From: Bacteroides reticulotermitis JCM 10512
GTDB taxonomy: Bacteria > Bacteroidota > Bacteroidia > Bacteroidales > Bacteroidaceae
Assembly (NCBI RefSeq): GCF_000517545.1
Contig: NZ_BAIV01000007.1
Span: 116,830-180,829, forward strand
DNA: 64,000 bases
Direction of reading: 5' to 3'
Every line of letters begins with the position of its first letter. Positions within the stretch are counted from its first letter, which is position 1. Under the pieces are notes generated by a model. It was not told where the DNA came from and made no database searches. It saw only the letters and a program-made list of their open reading frames with translations. Below, piece after piece: positions 50,720 to 61,847 of this stretch. Made by a program: the position numbers and the translations under genes.

Positions 50720-52160
50720 CGCTTTTTCTTCCATAGATACTGCAGGCTTTCTTTAAATGTGACGGAACCGCTTGCCCACATGATGGCTATATACAGTGTT
50801 GCTGCCAACAGGATTTTGGCGGTACACAATAGGTATACGTTTGTGAGCGACTGCGTGGCATAATGGGTAGCAAGCATAACAGCTGTCGCAATGAGGGCAT
50901 ACGGCAGATGTCTTTCAGCATTTCAAACAGGCTCAGGCGGATCTCTTTCCATAAGAAATACTGCCAAACGAGTAGCCAACTGACATTGATGATCACGTAG
51001 AATTTAATCATGACGGGGATGCCATATGGGTAGCAATAGAGCATAACGGCTATTTGAATCAGCCCCAGTACAATGGTATTCCACATGAATATATTCGATT
51101 TTCCTTTGCTGATAATCAGGTTGGAGTAGAGTCCGCTGATGGTGGTGAATGCGCTTCCGATGCACAGTACCCGGAGGATTTCCGCACTTGCCGACCATTT
51201 GGAGGTGATGGCAATGGTGATCAGTTCCGGTGTAATTAGTGACAGTCCGAATAGGGTGGGAAAAGAGACGAAAGCTGTAAATCGCAACATCTTGCGAAAG
51301 ATCCGTTTCTGTCGTTCACGATCGTCGGCAACGCTGGCAAGGATGGGTTGCGCCACCCCGTTGATCATTCCAGTAATGACGGAATAGCCCATGTAGTTCC
51401 ATTTGTTGGCTTGGTTGAAGTCGCCAACTTCTTGCTCGGTGTAGAATTTCCCGAGAATAACGGATAGTATATTGTAATTGATGTGCCCAAAGATGTTGGT
51501 TATCAACAGGCGACAACTGAAGGCGATCATGCCTTTGAGCGGGCGCAGATTGATTTGCATCGAGGGTCGCCATGGGGAGAAATACCAGCAAAAGCAGGTC
51601 AGCGATGTGATATAAACAATGCTCTGAGTCGCTATACCCCAGTAAGCCATTCCGTAGAACGCCATTGTGACACCGGTTACTCCTGAGATGACAAGGCTGG
51701 ACATTGTGGCAATGGCTTTTTGCTTCACCATCAGATTGCGGAATATGTATGCACTCTGAGCCGTGTTGAGGCTGGCAATGAGGAAACCCAGAAATGAATA
51801 GCGTGCCAAGGGTGTTAATGCCGGGGTGTTATAGAAGTCGGCAATGAGGGGGGCACACAAAAATAACAAGAGGTAGAGCCCTATTCCCATAAGGGAACTG
51901 AACCAGAAAACGGCATTGTAGTCTTTGTGGAGTATCTCCTTTTTATTAGCGAGGGCGGCTGTGAAACCACTCTCTTGCAAACTTCCGGCTATGAGTGAGA
52001 AAATGCTGAGCATACCTACCATTCCGTAGTCCTCCCGGCTTAGCAGGCGGGCAATAAATATACCGAAAAGAAGATTTAGTAATTGCTGAGCACCATTACT
52101 GAATCCTCCCCAGAATAGTCCTTGGGCCGTTTTCTCTTTCAAAGATTGTTCCTTGCTCAT
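50716..52160 (-). CDS. Wzx-like polysaccharide flippase, one frameshift near the C-terminus
   Basis: Integral membrane protein of about 481 residues in the polysaccharide transporter (MOP) family, moving lipid-linked glycans across the inner membrane. Start at 52160 (MSKEQSLKEKTAQGLFWGG); an earlier Met at 52214 lies within the terminator. About 12-14 hydrophobic segments are visible, with the N-terminal signature FSNGAQQLLNLLFGIFIARLLSREDYG (shown for its position only, residues about 19-45). The frame is lost near 50906-50908; adding one base replaces a short unlikely tail by a membrane segment and KKKR end, stopping at 50716 inside the next start. First gene of the operon. Confidence 0.88.
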
Positions 52161-52202
52161 TTTCTTTTCTTCCCTCAGTTGGGGTAAGTTTCCTATAAAA
52201 AG

Positions 52203-52254
52203 ATAAGAATACATGAAGAAGTCTTATGAGGTACTTCCGCTCATGTATTCTTAT
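52203..52254 (-). terminator. Hairpin between metG and the flippase gene
   Basis: ataagaatacatga (52203-52216) and tcatgtattcttat (52241-52254) are perfect 14-nt arms with a 24-nt loop, 12 bases after the metG stop. No strong T run is visible; a terminator or attenuator role is inferred. Confidence 0.6.
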
Positions 52255-52265
52255 GCTATATGAAT

Positions 52266-54304
52266 TTATTTCACTTCGCTACCAGGCTTCACTTCGCGTC
52301 CGGGCATGATAACCGACAGGCTTCCGTCGTTGTTTTCAGCACTTAGAATCATGCCTTCGCTAACAATGCCTTTCAACTTACGCGGAGCCAGATTGGCGAT
52401 GAAGCATACTTGCTTTCCAACCAACTCTTCGGGCTTGTAATGCTGGGCAATACCCGAAACGATGGTACGTGTTTCCAGTCCGTCGTCAATTTTGAATTGC
52501 AGCAATTTGTCGGCCTTGGGCACTTTTTGGCATTCAAGCACGGTTCCCACACGAATATCCAGCTTGGTGAAGTCATCGAACTCGATGTTCTCACGGATTG
52601 GGTTGGCTTTATAATTCGCTTCTTCATTGGCTTTTTTCGTATCGAGCAGCTTCTGAATCTGTGCTTCAATTACACTATCTTCCAGCTTCTCGAACAAGAG
52701 TTCCGGCGTGTTCAACTGATGGCCTGCCGCCAGTAAGTCGTTTCTGCCCAATTCAGTCCACTCAAAACTGTCCATCTTTAACATTGTACGCAATTTCTGC
52801 GAGCTGAACGGAAGGAACGGTTCAAAGGCGATGGCCAGATTGGCTACCAATTGCAGGGAGATGTTTAGGATTGTTCCTACGCGTTCCATATCGGTCTTTG
52901 CCAATTTCCAAGCTCGGTGTCGGCCAGATATTTGTTACCGATGCGTGCCAGGTTCATGGCTTCTTTTTGGGCATCGCGGAACTTGAATACGTCGAGCAGC
53001 TTTTCTACTTCTGCTTTCACATCCGCGAACTCTCTCAATGTTTCTTGGTCGTAATCGGTCAATTCGCCCTGCGCAGGTACGCAACTATCAAAGTATTTCT
53101 GAGTCAACACCATCGCACGGTTGACAAAGTTGCCGTATACTGCTACCAATTCGTTGTTGTTGCGGGCTTGGAAGTCTTTCCAAGTGAAGTCGTTGTCTTT
53201 TGTTTCGGGTGCATTGGCGGTCAGTACATAGCGAAGTACATCTTGCTTACCAGGGAAATCGGCTAGGTATTCGTGCAACCATACCGCCCAGTTGCGGGAA
53301 GTCGAGATCTTGTCGCCTTCCAGATTCAGGAATTCGTTGCCCGGTACGTTGTCCGGCAGAATGTAGCTGCCTTCGGCTTTCAGCATGGCGGGGAATACGA
53401 TGCAGTGGAATACGATATTGTCTTTACCGATGAAGTGGATCAAGCGGCTTTCGGGATCTTTCCACCATGTTTCCCAACTATCAGGAAGTAGCTCTTTTGT
53501 ATTGGATATATAGCCAATCGGGGCATCGAACCATACATAAAGAACTTTTCCTTCGGCATCTTTCAACGGAACCGGGATTCCCCAGTCGAGGTCACGGCTA
53601 ACGGCACGTGGTTGCAATCCCATGTCGAGCCAGCTCTTGCATTGCCCGTATACGTTGGGACGCCACTCTTTATGGTCTTCCAGGATCCATTTGCGTAGCC
53701 ATCCTTCGTGTTTATCAAGTGGGAGGTACCAATGCTTGGTTTCTCTCATTACAGGTTGGCTTCCGCTGATGGCACTTTTCGGATTGATCAGGTCGGTGGG
53801 CGAAAGGGATGTACCGCACTTCTCGCATTGGTCGCCGTAGGCTCCTTCCGAATGGCAATGTGGGCATTCTCCGGTGATGTAGCGGTCGGCAAGGAATTGA
53901 TGCGCTTCTTCATCATAGTATTGTTCGGATGTCTTTTCGATAAATTCGCCTTTTTCATATAGCGTTTTGAAGAAATCCGAAGCCAACTGATGATGGGTCT
54001 GTGAAGTGGTACGGCTATAAATATCGAACGAGATACCAAACTCTTCAAAAGATTTTTTAATCAGTGAGTGAAAACGGTCTACTATATCTTGTGGAGTAAC
54101 CCCTTCCTTTTTGGCACGGATTGTAATAGGCACCCCGTGTTCGTCCGAGCCTCCGATAAATAAAACATCCTCTTTTTTCAGGCGCAGGTAGCGCACATAA
54201 ATATCTGCCGGCACATATACGCCAGCCAGATGCCCGATGTGGACAGGCCCGTTCGCATAAGGCAATGCCGATGTGACGGTGGTTCTTTTGAATTTCTTTT
54301 CCAT
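52266..54304 (-). CDS. metG: Methionyl-tRNA synthetase, one frameshift
   Basis: Charges tRNA-Met in the cytoplasm; about 679 residues. ATG 54304 gives the canonical start ([20 protein letters not shown], containing the HIGH motif). Zinc cysteines CPHC and CEKC (about residues 145-165), the KISTSR form of the KMSKS loop, the anticodon-binding domain, and a C-terminal EMAP-II-like tRNA-binding domain ([11 protein letters not shown], about residues 570-679) are present. The frame breaks near 52911-52912; one missing C restores the conserved DTEPWKLAK. Because metG is expected to be essential and no second copy is in view, this break is best read as an assembly error. Confidence 0.95.
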
Positions 54305-55064
54305 TGATATCGCGTGATTTTGTTGTTTCCAATTTTTGCAATGTGCAAAGATAATGACTTTTCGCCACAGATTACATGGATTAAAGCAGATATTTACCTT
54401 TTTCTGTGGCGAATGCCGCATCGTAGCATGTCTTCTGATAGAGAACATCATTCATGCCGTCGGATTAATTGTTATAAACAAAGGGCTCATCACCCTGTAG
54501 CATGTATGGTGCCCGTCATCGAATCAAGCCGTTGAATGATTAAGTTTTAGCCTGGTATTTCTTACGTAATATTTGGTGGTGCCTGACCCTCTCAACTTGA
54601 TATCCGTTTAGTCTTTTTATCAAAACACCTAGTCTTTAGTTCACATATATGTCTATGATGGCTCTTTTTGAAAACTGAGACTCTTTTTAATGCCTTAAAA
54701 TAACGTTTTCTGAAATTATTAACGGTTAAATTGAAAACTTATTCTTTTTATTTGAAAATTAATTTATCTTTGCTGCGGTTAAAATCTAAATTAGTTTTAG
54801 AAATGCCAATTGATGCGTTCGTGGAATAAGCGAAACTCTAAGAAGGACGATAGAGGAACGGGAAATCCTCGTCCGTTGCCCATAAAAGGGCTTTTGTGGC
54901 TGTTAATGCCTGTTGGATCTGGTGTTAATAGTTAATCTTCCTATTATTAATACCCTACATATTAGGTATTAATGCTTGGTGAACAGACAATAATAAGATT
55001 GTTTGTTGTGTACAAACGCCCTGTGCGTAATATATTGCAGATTTAACTTGGAAACTATTAATCT
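54305..55064. other. 760-base non-coding region, promoter and long leader of the downstream cassette
   Basis: No credible gene found. TATCTTTG at 54765-54772 matches the -7 consensus and would give a leader of about 285 nt before the zinc-ribbon gene. The leader holds an imperfect gaggaacg/cctcgtccgtt stem (about 54850-54880) and a perfect stem taatacc/ggtatta around 54949-54973. Its length suggests RNA-level control, but no known riboswitch was recognised. Confidence 0.45.
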
Positions 55065-55417
55065 ATGAACTTAAAATTTAATAATGAGATGGATATCTTA
55101 AAACAACAAACACTTTTCGTTTGCGGATGCTGCAAACAATCTTTTCCAACCGAGGCCTTCTATATACACAAGAAAACTGGCCTTCCTGATAACTATTGCA
55201 AAGAGTGCCGCAAATCGTCCAGCCGGGCTCATCGGAAAACAGAGAAACATGCCCTTGCAAAAGAGAAAGAAGAAGACTATCCGGTTATCACCCGTATAGA
55301 GGACCTGTTTTGCGGGGGAAACTTCTCCGGCGTGCCTGTCAAATCGTAGCCGCCCGCGTAGAGCGGAAAAGGCGAAAACGTTATGAAACCGATCCTGAAT
55401 GGGCGGGTGACGAATAA
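55065..55417 (+). CDS. Small zinc-ribbon protein, one frameshift
   Basis: About 117 residues after correction. Four cysteines in CGCCKQSF and YCKECRK suggest a zinc ribbon. ATG 55065 or 55089 may be the start. The T4 run at 55308-55311 appears short by one T: the other frame then gives LFLRGKLLRRACQIVAAR and a Lys/Arg-rich helix to a stop at 55417, instead of stopping at 55349. Unknown function; likely nucleic-acid binding. It lies 51 bases before the DUF4373 gene. Confidence 0.6.
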
Positions 55418-55468
55418 ATTGAGAACTATTTTTATAAAAAACAACCATTCACAAAACCTAATTATATC

Positions 55469-56476
55469 ATGGGAAGGATCAAGCAGGGACTGGACTATTT
55501 CCCCTTAAATACTGATTTTATGCACGATCGTGTTGTGCGGCGTGTGATGAAGCGTGAAGGCGATTCTGCCTTCGCGATCTTGCTCTATACCTTGTCCTAC
55601 ATCTATTCGGGCGAGGGCTATTACATCTATACGGATGATGATTTCTATGACGAGCTTTCCGATCAGTTTTTCAACACGGATAATGACGGTGTTCGTCGCG
55701 TGATCCGCTTGATGGTGGAATACGGTTTCTTCGACACCGGGCTTTATGAACGCTATGGTATTCTAACTTCTGCTGATATCCAGCGGCAATTTCTTTTTAT
55801 AACCAGGCGTCGTCGGAATCAGCAGCATATCCTTCCGGATTACTGTTTGCTTTCCGAAGAGGAGGTAGAACCGTCTGCTGAAAGTGTGCGTTCATCCAAT
55901 GCAAGCTCAATATCTTCTCCGGATGATGTTGCAGAATCACCCGAAATTGTAACGCAAACCCGGGATAATGTAACGCAAACCGGGGATATGGTAACAAAAA
56001 ACACCTCCATAAAAAGAAAGGAAAGAGAAAGAAAAGAAAACATCCTCCCTAACCCTCCTTTGGGTAAAGGAGGGAATGATGAAGGAGGGAGAAATTTTGG
56101 AGAAGGGAATAGGAGTGTGCCCATTAATGAATGTGAATCGGAAGATGGGGTAGAACCTGAAGAGGTTTCCAGAAAAGTAGGTTTGGAAGAGAATGCCGTA
56201 ATCAGGGGAAAGTCCATGAAGAAGAGATGTGAACTGACGCAGGCGGATATTGATCGAATACAAGCTCCTTCTGACGGACAACCACGCAACCTAGCCGGTC
56301 TGCTGGAAAACTTTCGCCTTTATCACATTCCACCTGCCGAACAGTATGCCATCTTGCTGAAAAGTAATTACGGAGCGATTGGCGGAAAGGTTTGGAGTGC
56401 TTTGGGAGTTATTCGTGGAAGCGGTGGGAAGATAAAACTCCCCGGTCACTATCTATTGAGTGTGCTAAATAAATAA
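55469..56476 (+). CDS. DUF4373 (Lin1244/Lin1753-type) domain protein
   Basis: A 335-residue protein. The first ~110 residues (GLDYFPLNTDFMHDRVVRRV, FAILLYTLSYIYSGEGYYI) form the DUF4373 domain, known from phage replication-type proteins and chromosomal Bacteroides cassettes. A low-complexity charged linker follows (about 115-250) with a direct repeat (TQTRDNVTQTGDMVT) and a Lys/Glu/Arg-rich stretch. The C-terminal end is compact (GLLENFRLYHIPPAEQYAILLKSNYGAIGGKVW). Probably DNA-binding, DnaD-like (inference). Confidence 0.85.
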   Translation: MGRIKQGLDYFPLNTDFMHDRVVRRVMKREGDSAFAILLYTLSYIYSGEGYYIYTDDDFYDELSDQFFNTDNDGVRRVIRLMVEYGFFDTGLYERYGILTSADIQRQFLFITRRRRNQQHILPDYCLLSEEEVEPSAESVRSSNASSISSPDDVAESPEIVTQTRDNVTQTGDMVTKNTSIKRKERERKENILPNPPLGKGGNDEGGRNFGEGNRSVPINECESEDGVEPEEVSRKVGLEENAVIRGKSMKKRCELTQADIDRIQAPSDGQPRNLAGLLENFRLYHIPPAEQYAILLKSNYGAIGGKVWSALGVIRGSGGKIKLPGHYLLSVLNK

Positions 56477-56670
56477 AATATCCATTATTTGTTTGGTCTA
56501 ATATGTTGTATGTTAATATATTAAATTAGAAGATGATGCTTTTGTAAACTTATTAACGCACACTTTTAAAATTCCTTGTACAGCCGAAAATAAGACTCTA
56601 TATTTGCATTGTCGATAAGCTTAAAGACACAAACTAATAAATTTACTAACGACTAAAAAAACTTATAATT

Positions 56671-57162
56671 ATGCCTGTATTATACAAACCCTTCCAGTCT
56701 GTACTGGAAGACAAAAAGAGCGGTAAAAAGCTCTTCTATCCTCGAGTTGTACGTTCGGGAAATGTGGACTCCACACAACTTTCTAAAGAGATCGCTGCTT
56801 ATTCTTCCCTCTCTCCGGGAGACGTGAAAAATGCACTCGATAACTTGGTTACCGTGATGGGACAGCATCTCCAATCTTCGGAAAGTGTGAGTGTCGATGG
56901 CCTGGGTACCTTCCGTATGGTAATGTTGGCTCGTGGAAAAGGGGTGGAAACGTACGATGAAGTATCGGCTGCACAAGCTACGCTCACCGTTCGATTTCAG
57001 CCGGCCACGACTAGGAATCTCGATCGTACCACTGCCACTCGCTCCATGGTGACGGGTGCCAAATGTGTACGCTATGACAAACTTGTCTCCGGAACAGGTG
57101 GTGAAAACCCCGGAGAAGGTGGTAATGAGGGCGGTGGGGAAGCACCGGATCCGAGCGTCTAA
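56671..57162 (+). CDS. HU-like DNA-binding protein
   Basis: A 163-residue member of the Bacteroides HU/HU-like family. Residues about 1-130 match the fold: LYKPFQSVLEDKKSGKKLFYPRVVRSGNVDS, IAAYSSLSPGDVKNALDNL and SVSVDGLGTFRM. The last ~25 residues are Gly/Glu-rich and probably disordered. It lies between DUF4373 and amidase genes, the usual order in Bacteroides. It may organise DNA or regulate the adjacent locus. Confidence 0.9.
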   Translation: MPVLYKPFQSVLEDKKSGKKLFYPRVVRSGNVDSTQLSKEIAAYSSLSPGDVKNALDNLVTVMGQHLQSSESVSVDGLGTFRMVMLARGKGVETYDEVSAAQATLTVRFQPATTRNLDRTTATRSMVTGAKCVRYDKLVSGTGGENPGEGGNEGGGEAPDPSV

Positions 57163-57241
57163 ATAGATTTGTACACAATATGTAAATGATTGATTTGACT
57201 ATCTATTCTATTTCTAACTAAACTAAGAAACATCCACTAAC

Positions 57242-57697
57242 ATGCGAAAACTTAATTTAATCGTGGTGCATTGCTCCGCCACGCGGGAGGATTGTACACT
57301 CTCTCCGGAAGCTTTGGATTTGATGCATCGCCGTCGAGGGTTTACCGGGACAGGTTATCACTACTACATTCGTAAGGATGGCACCGTACATCTCACTCGT
57401 CCCGTTGAACGCATCGGTGCACATGTCAAAGGATTTAATGCTAATAGTATAGGAGTCTGCTACGAAGGAGGACTGGACTGTCGGGGACGCCCGGCAGACA
57501 CCCGCACTTCGGCGCAAAAAGCTTCCCTGCTCTTGCTGATCCATCAGTTACAACAACGTTTCCCAGGTTGTCGGGTATGCGGGCATCGAGATCTCAGCCC
57601 GGATTTAAACGGCAACGGAGAAATAGAACCGGAAGAATGGATTAAGGCTTGTCCTTGCTTCGATGTGGAGACCCTGTTTCAATCAAAAAACGAATAG
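57242..57697 (+). CDS. N-acetylmuramoyl-L-alanine amidase (T7 lysozyme-type)
   Basis: A 151-residue zinc amidase cutting peptidoglycan between MurNAc and L-Ala. The Amidase_2 fold is complete: IVVHCSATRED with the first zinc His, GYHYYIRKDGTVHLTRP, HVKGFNANSIGVCYEGG, and GHRDLSPDLNGNGEIEPEEWIKACPCFD with the second zinc His and the Cys ligand. No signal peptide, so release needs another route such as lysis or a holin-like helper; the small membrane protein just downstream is a candidate (inference). Confidence 0.92.
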   Translation: MRKLNLIVVHCSATREDCTLSPEALDLMHRRRGFTGTGYHYYIRKDGTVHLTRPVERIGAHVKGFNANSIGVCYEGGLDCRGRPADTRTSAQKASLLLLIHQLQQRFPGCRVCGHRDLSPDLNGNGEIEPEEWIKACPCFDVETLFQSKNE

Positions 57698-57871
57698 TAC
57701 ACGTATTGTGATCTGTTTGTGAAGAGAATCAATAAAGAATAATCAAAAATTCAAGTTTGTAATTTCACCGCAAGAGAATCATGCGGAGAAGCATCGGATG
57801 AGTTTTTCCCGGGAAGAACTCCGTGCCCTCTGTGTCCTCTTGGGTAAGAAAAAACGGAAAGGAGGTATATT

Positions 57872-57973
57872 ATGGCAAAAAAGAAATCAGTATGGGATGT
57901 GATCCTTAAGGTGGTTATCGCAGTGGCTTCGGCCTTGGCAGGCGTTTTAGGCGCTAATGCGATGAATCTGTAA
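57872..57973 (+). CDS. Smalltalk-type 33-residue membrane peptide
   Basis: Short gene following a strong GGAGG site seven bases upstream. The product starts MAKKKSVWDVILKVVIAVAS and continues as one hydrophobic, alanine/glycine-rich helix to NAMNL. This matches the 'smalltalk protein' family found after amidase genes in Bacteroides. A holin-like or signalling role is possible but unproven. Confidence 0.8.
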   Translation: MAKKKSVWDVILKVVIAVASALAGVLGANAMNL

Positions 57974-58085
57974 TATAATAATTAGGCTCCCTATCACATG
58001 AATATGCGTACGACTTCAATTGCTAGGGGCCTTCTAATATTTATAATTTCCCTTTCACGAATTAATTATATATAAAAGAAAAAAT

Positions 58086-61000
58086 ATGAATAAAAGACTA
58101 TTATTGATATCTGCCTTTTGGCAATATTCAGTTTTAACTGTTTGGGGCAGCGGCAAGTACCTATTAAAAATGTACCTAGTCCGGAAATTGCAGGTTTGGG
58201 AGAATATGGAAGGGTACCGGTAAGTTTATATACAGGAGTTCCGGACATATCTGTGCCTATTTATGAATTAAACGCAGGTGGCTATTCTCTATCACTTTTT
58301 GCTAGTTATCATCTGGCTTCGGTTAAACCAAATTCTCAGTCAGGTTGTCTTGGGCTTGGGTGGAATCTTATAGCTGGTGGATATATAACACGTTCTGTTC
58401 GTGGAACGTATGATGAGAAATGTGAATCAAATGGATATGCTCCTGGTTATTATGCACATGCTTCAAAACTAAAAAATATTAGTAATGAACAGTTTGAAGC
58501 AGAAACTATGCATATACAGAATGCAGAGAGTAACTATTATGAATTAACTGCAGACGAATTTTCGTTTAACGTTTCTGGTTATTCTGGAAATTTCTATTAC
58601 GGAGGAGATGGAGAATGGCATGTTATCTCCGATCAGGATATACGCGTAGAATTTAACTCAACTGATGGAGAAGGTTTTGTGAGTCTATCGGAGGTGGGCA
58701 AACGTCTTGATGTCAGAAGTTGGGGAGCAAGTACGAGAAATAATCGTTTTTATAATAAATTCGCGCTGATTACTCCCGATGGCTGTAGATATGAATTTGG
58801 TGGAGTCAATGCAACTGAATATAGTATTCCCTATTATGCTCGATATAACAGTGATTTAATTGCCACTACCTGGAGATTGTCTAAGATAACGACTGTAGAC
58901 AAGCGGGTGATAGAATTTAGTTATGACACCTCAGCTATTATGTGTGATCTTCGTTATGTGCCTCAACAGAAAGTGGTAACCAATGTACCATGCAGTTATA
59001 ATGGAATACAGAGAGGCCGTTCAGGGATGACCGGGTATCTGCTTTTTCCGGTTAATCTTAAAACAATAAGAACACCAAACGAGATACTAGAATTCAATTA
59101 CTATAATGAATACGGATATGGAGATAACTTTGTTGATGGCTATTTGGCATGGACAGACTATGCTAATTATGATTGGCAGGATATATATAATATGAATTTT
59201 GAAGATCCGGCTAATCAATTTACTCTATTTTTAGGAAATCAAATTGATAATACTAATCATGCAACGTTGCGCCAATCAATTAAGTCGAAATTAAAACATA
59301 AAATACTTCATTGCATTTATGTGAAAGGAAAGAATTCTAGGGCATTGAAAACTATATATTTTGACTATGTGAAGAATAATCGTATTAAATTGGCTTTGAT
59401 TACTGAACGGCCTGGAAATCCGGATTTAATCCCCAATTATGTATGGCATCCACATGGGTATCATCTCCTTACTTGGTATAATGTACCCGAGAATTTGACA
59501 GGAGGTCGTGTGCCTGAATATCGCTTTCTTTATAATTCAGAAAAACATATGCCAAATGATTATGTGCGCCCGGAAGTTGACTCGTGGGGATATTATACAG
59601 GAGGGAGTGTTGAATTTGCCGCGATACCAGATTTTTCTCATACTGATAGTAATTTGCAATATACTTTGGCAGAAGTTTTAACGGAGATCATTTATCCAAC
59701 TGGTGGAAAAAGTCGTTTTGAATATCAATTGAACAACTATTCAAAATGGTAGCTCCTTCTCTGACTTCATTGACGGATATAAAAGGTACTGCAGGGGGCT
59801 TGCGTATTCAGCGTGTTACTAATATGGATAAAGAAGATAACGTACTTGGATCTAAGAAATATTACTATTCGAATACCCGTGATCAATATGGTGAAAGTAG
59901 TGGGATATTGAAAAGTTTTCCTGTTAATGAAGTGGCATATACTATAAAGAATAGAGATAAGGAATCTGATCCAAAGAATTCAATATCTTTATATTTTAAA
60001 TCAAAGGGAGGATATTGCGCTTCAGTTACCAATTTGAATACGCCAGATGTGGGTTATTCCTGTGTAATTGAAGAGACGTTTGATAAGGATAATAAGTCAC
60101 AAGGCTATATTGTGCGCCGCTACTCTAACTACGATATGGATATTTATGGGGATACCCATTATGACGAACGAGCTTTCTATTCTATGTTGGAAGGAGATTT
60201 CTATACGATACCATTTAGTAGTCGTTCTATGGAGAGAGGTAAATTGTTGTCTGAAGAATACTATAGTAATACCAATTTTCTACGAAAAAAGGTGAATTAC
60301 CGATATAAGGAAGTAAATCCGGGTTCATTTGTAACCGCCGATCAAATGGTGTTATTGTTTTGTGCAGACTTGGACAATTCCATGTTCCAGAAAGTGGGAA
60401 CTTTAACTCGTACATATACGCATTCCTATCTGAATGATTCTGTGATAGAGACTCTTTATCCTCAATTAGGGAATATGGAATTTGTTGTGAAAAAGGCATA
60501 TCAATACAATAAATATAAGCAGTTGAGCCGAGTTATTGGAAAAAACAGTGATGGGAGGAAGACTTTGACAGAATATGTATATGCCGCAACTCTACCGGAA
60601 TATGGATGGATGGAGGAAGCACATATATTATCTCCGATTTCTAGTAAGAAAGAGCAGACGGGTGATTCTTTTCTAAAAGAAGTATATCAGTATAAAGGAC
60701 CTATGCCTTACCTAAAGCAGATTAGTACGGATAGAAATGGCTATAAACATAAACATTATGAAGTAGAAGCTACAGATAATTATGGGAATCCTATTTATCT
60801 TCATGAAGAATCAATGCTTGTTGTCTTAATATGGGGAGGTGAAGGTCAACGATTAATATCACGAATAGAAAATGCGACTCTCAGCCAAGTTGAAGAAGCC
60901 TTGGGGATGAATGTGAAAGATTTTTCTTTATTGGATATATCTGCAATCAATTTCCAGAAAGTAGAAAATATTAGGCATAAGATTTTCGGAACGCATTTCT

Positions 61001-61230
61001 ATATTTACAAATATACGAATGATCTGCGGCTACTGTCAGAAACAAAGCCTAATGGAATCACTGTGTTTTATAAGTATGATTTTCTAGGTCGCTTGATAGA
61101 GAGCTATGTTATGGAGTTGGAGAATGGGGATTATCAAAAGCGGATATTGAATATATATGACTATAATTATTATTATGGTTTTAAAGTTGAAAGTGAGGAG
61201 GAAATCCTAGAAAGAGGAGGACAATTATGA
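58086..61230 (+). CDS. Rhs/YD-repeat family secreted protein, two frameshifts
   Basis: About 1048 residues. ATG 58086 gives a signal peptide (MNKRLLLISAF then LAIFSFNCLGQ) once one T is restored in the T4 run 58116-58119. The body is Tyr-rich and beta-strand-rich with features of SpvB/Rhs N-terminal regions (GDEFSF-like strands, GGYSLSLFASYHL, CLGLGWNLIAGGYITR, YPTGGKSRFEYQLNN). A second break at the A4 run 59743-59746 (one missing A) joins the two long frames. The C-terminal half carries YKYDFLGRLIESYV, a YD-type repeat. No toxin domain seen. It overlaps the next gene by 4 bases (ATGA). Confidence 0.75.
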
Positions 61231-61847
61231 AACAATTTAATTTTATATTACTTCTAATTCTGTTATTGGGGTTTTCGCAAGAAATACTTGCACAAAAATC
61301 TTCGCAGAATGCTACAGATAATTTGAAGTACGACACACTGGAGAGAGAGATGGTTAAAACAGTATATTTGGATCATACTAATTTGTCCGATACATTGTCA
61401 GTAAATTACGCAAAATATTTGTTTCGAGTAAAAGAGCCGATATATATTTCTTTTAAGTCTAATTATTCAACCTTGGGGATAGGGACGGAGCAAGCACCGG
61501 ATGAGTTATTATGTCAATTAAAAATAACAGATGAGAATTTACTCTCTAGCCAGGTATATTACCAGAATACGAAAAAAGTAGATCCGGATTCTTTGTCATT
61601 TGTGAATTTTACTGATACTCTTTTGTTGTTTGCTGGCACATATCATTTGACATCAACTGTAATAGAAAAGAGAGAGGATATTTTTACTTCTGTTGACAAT
61701 AGTGTAGTCTTGAAAGCTAAAACTGCTAGTATTAGGGCAATAGAAAAGTATGAGCCAATTGATCCTTTGCCTCCAATCGATCCTTTACCACCGATCGATC
61801 CGGCTTGCCGATGGATTCAGTCAGACCGTTGCCTCTATTTTATTTAA
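61227..61847 (+). CDS. Secreted protein with proline-rich PIDPLPP repeats
   Basis: A 206-residue product with a clear signal peptide (MKQFNFILLLILLLGFSQ, then EILAQ). The central part is a beta-rich unknown domain. The end has tandem PIDPLPPIDPLPPIDP repeats, encoded by nearly identical DNA (about 61756-61800). The true end is doubtful: the next frame continues in-phase with a proline-rich stretch and then a long Rhs reading frame, so a missing base near 61802-61810 could fuse this protein to the following one. ATGA overlap with the preceding gene implies coupled translation. Confidence 0.65.
   Translation: MKQFNFILLLILLLGFSQEILAQKSSQNATDNLKYDTLEREMVKTVYLDHTNLSDTLSVNYAKYLFRVKEPIYISFKSNYSTLGIGTEQAPDELLCQLKITDENLLSSQVYYQNTKKVDPDSLSFVNFTDTLLLFAGTYHLTSTVIEKREDIFTSVDNSVVLKAKTASIRAIEKYEPIDPLPPIDPLPPIDPACRWIQSDRCLYFI

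Noticed and set aside
50787..50900. Short alternative C-terminus of the flippase
   Set aside because: Serine/arginine/cysteine-rich tail is unlike a membrane protein end; the neighbouring frame gives a hydrophobic segment and a stop overlapping the next start.
54314..54535. Small plus-strand frame upstream of the cassette
   Set aside because: Overlaps the metG upstream region, odd composition and no ribosome site; likely random.
55469..57162. A plasmid replication module
   Set aside because: DUF4373 proteins can resemble replication proteins, but no iteron repeats, partition genes or mobilization genes lie nearby.
55469..57973. A prophage
   Set aside because: DUF4373, HU-like and amidase genes resemble phage genes, but no integrase, capsid, portal or terminase gene is present, and this cassette occurs normally in Bacteroides chromosomes.
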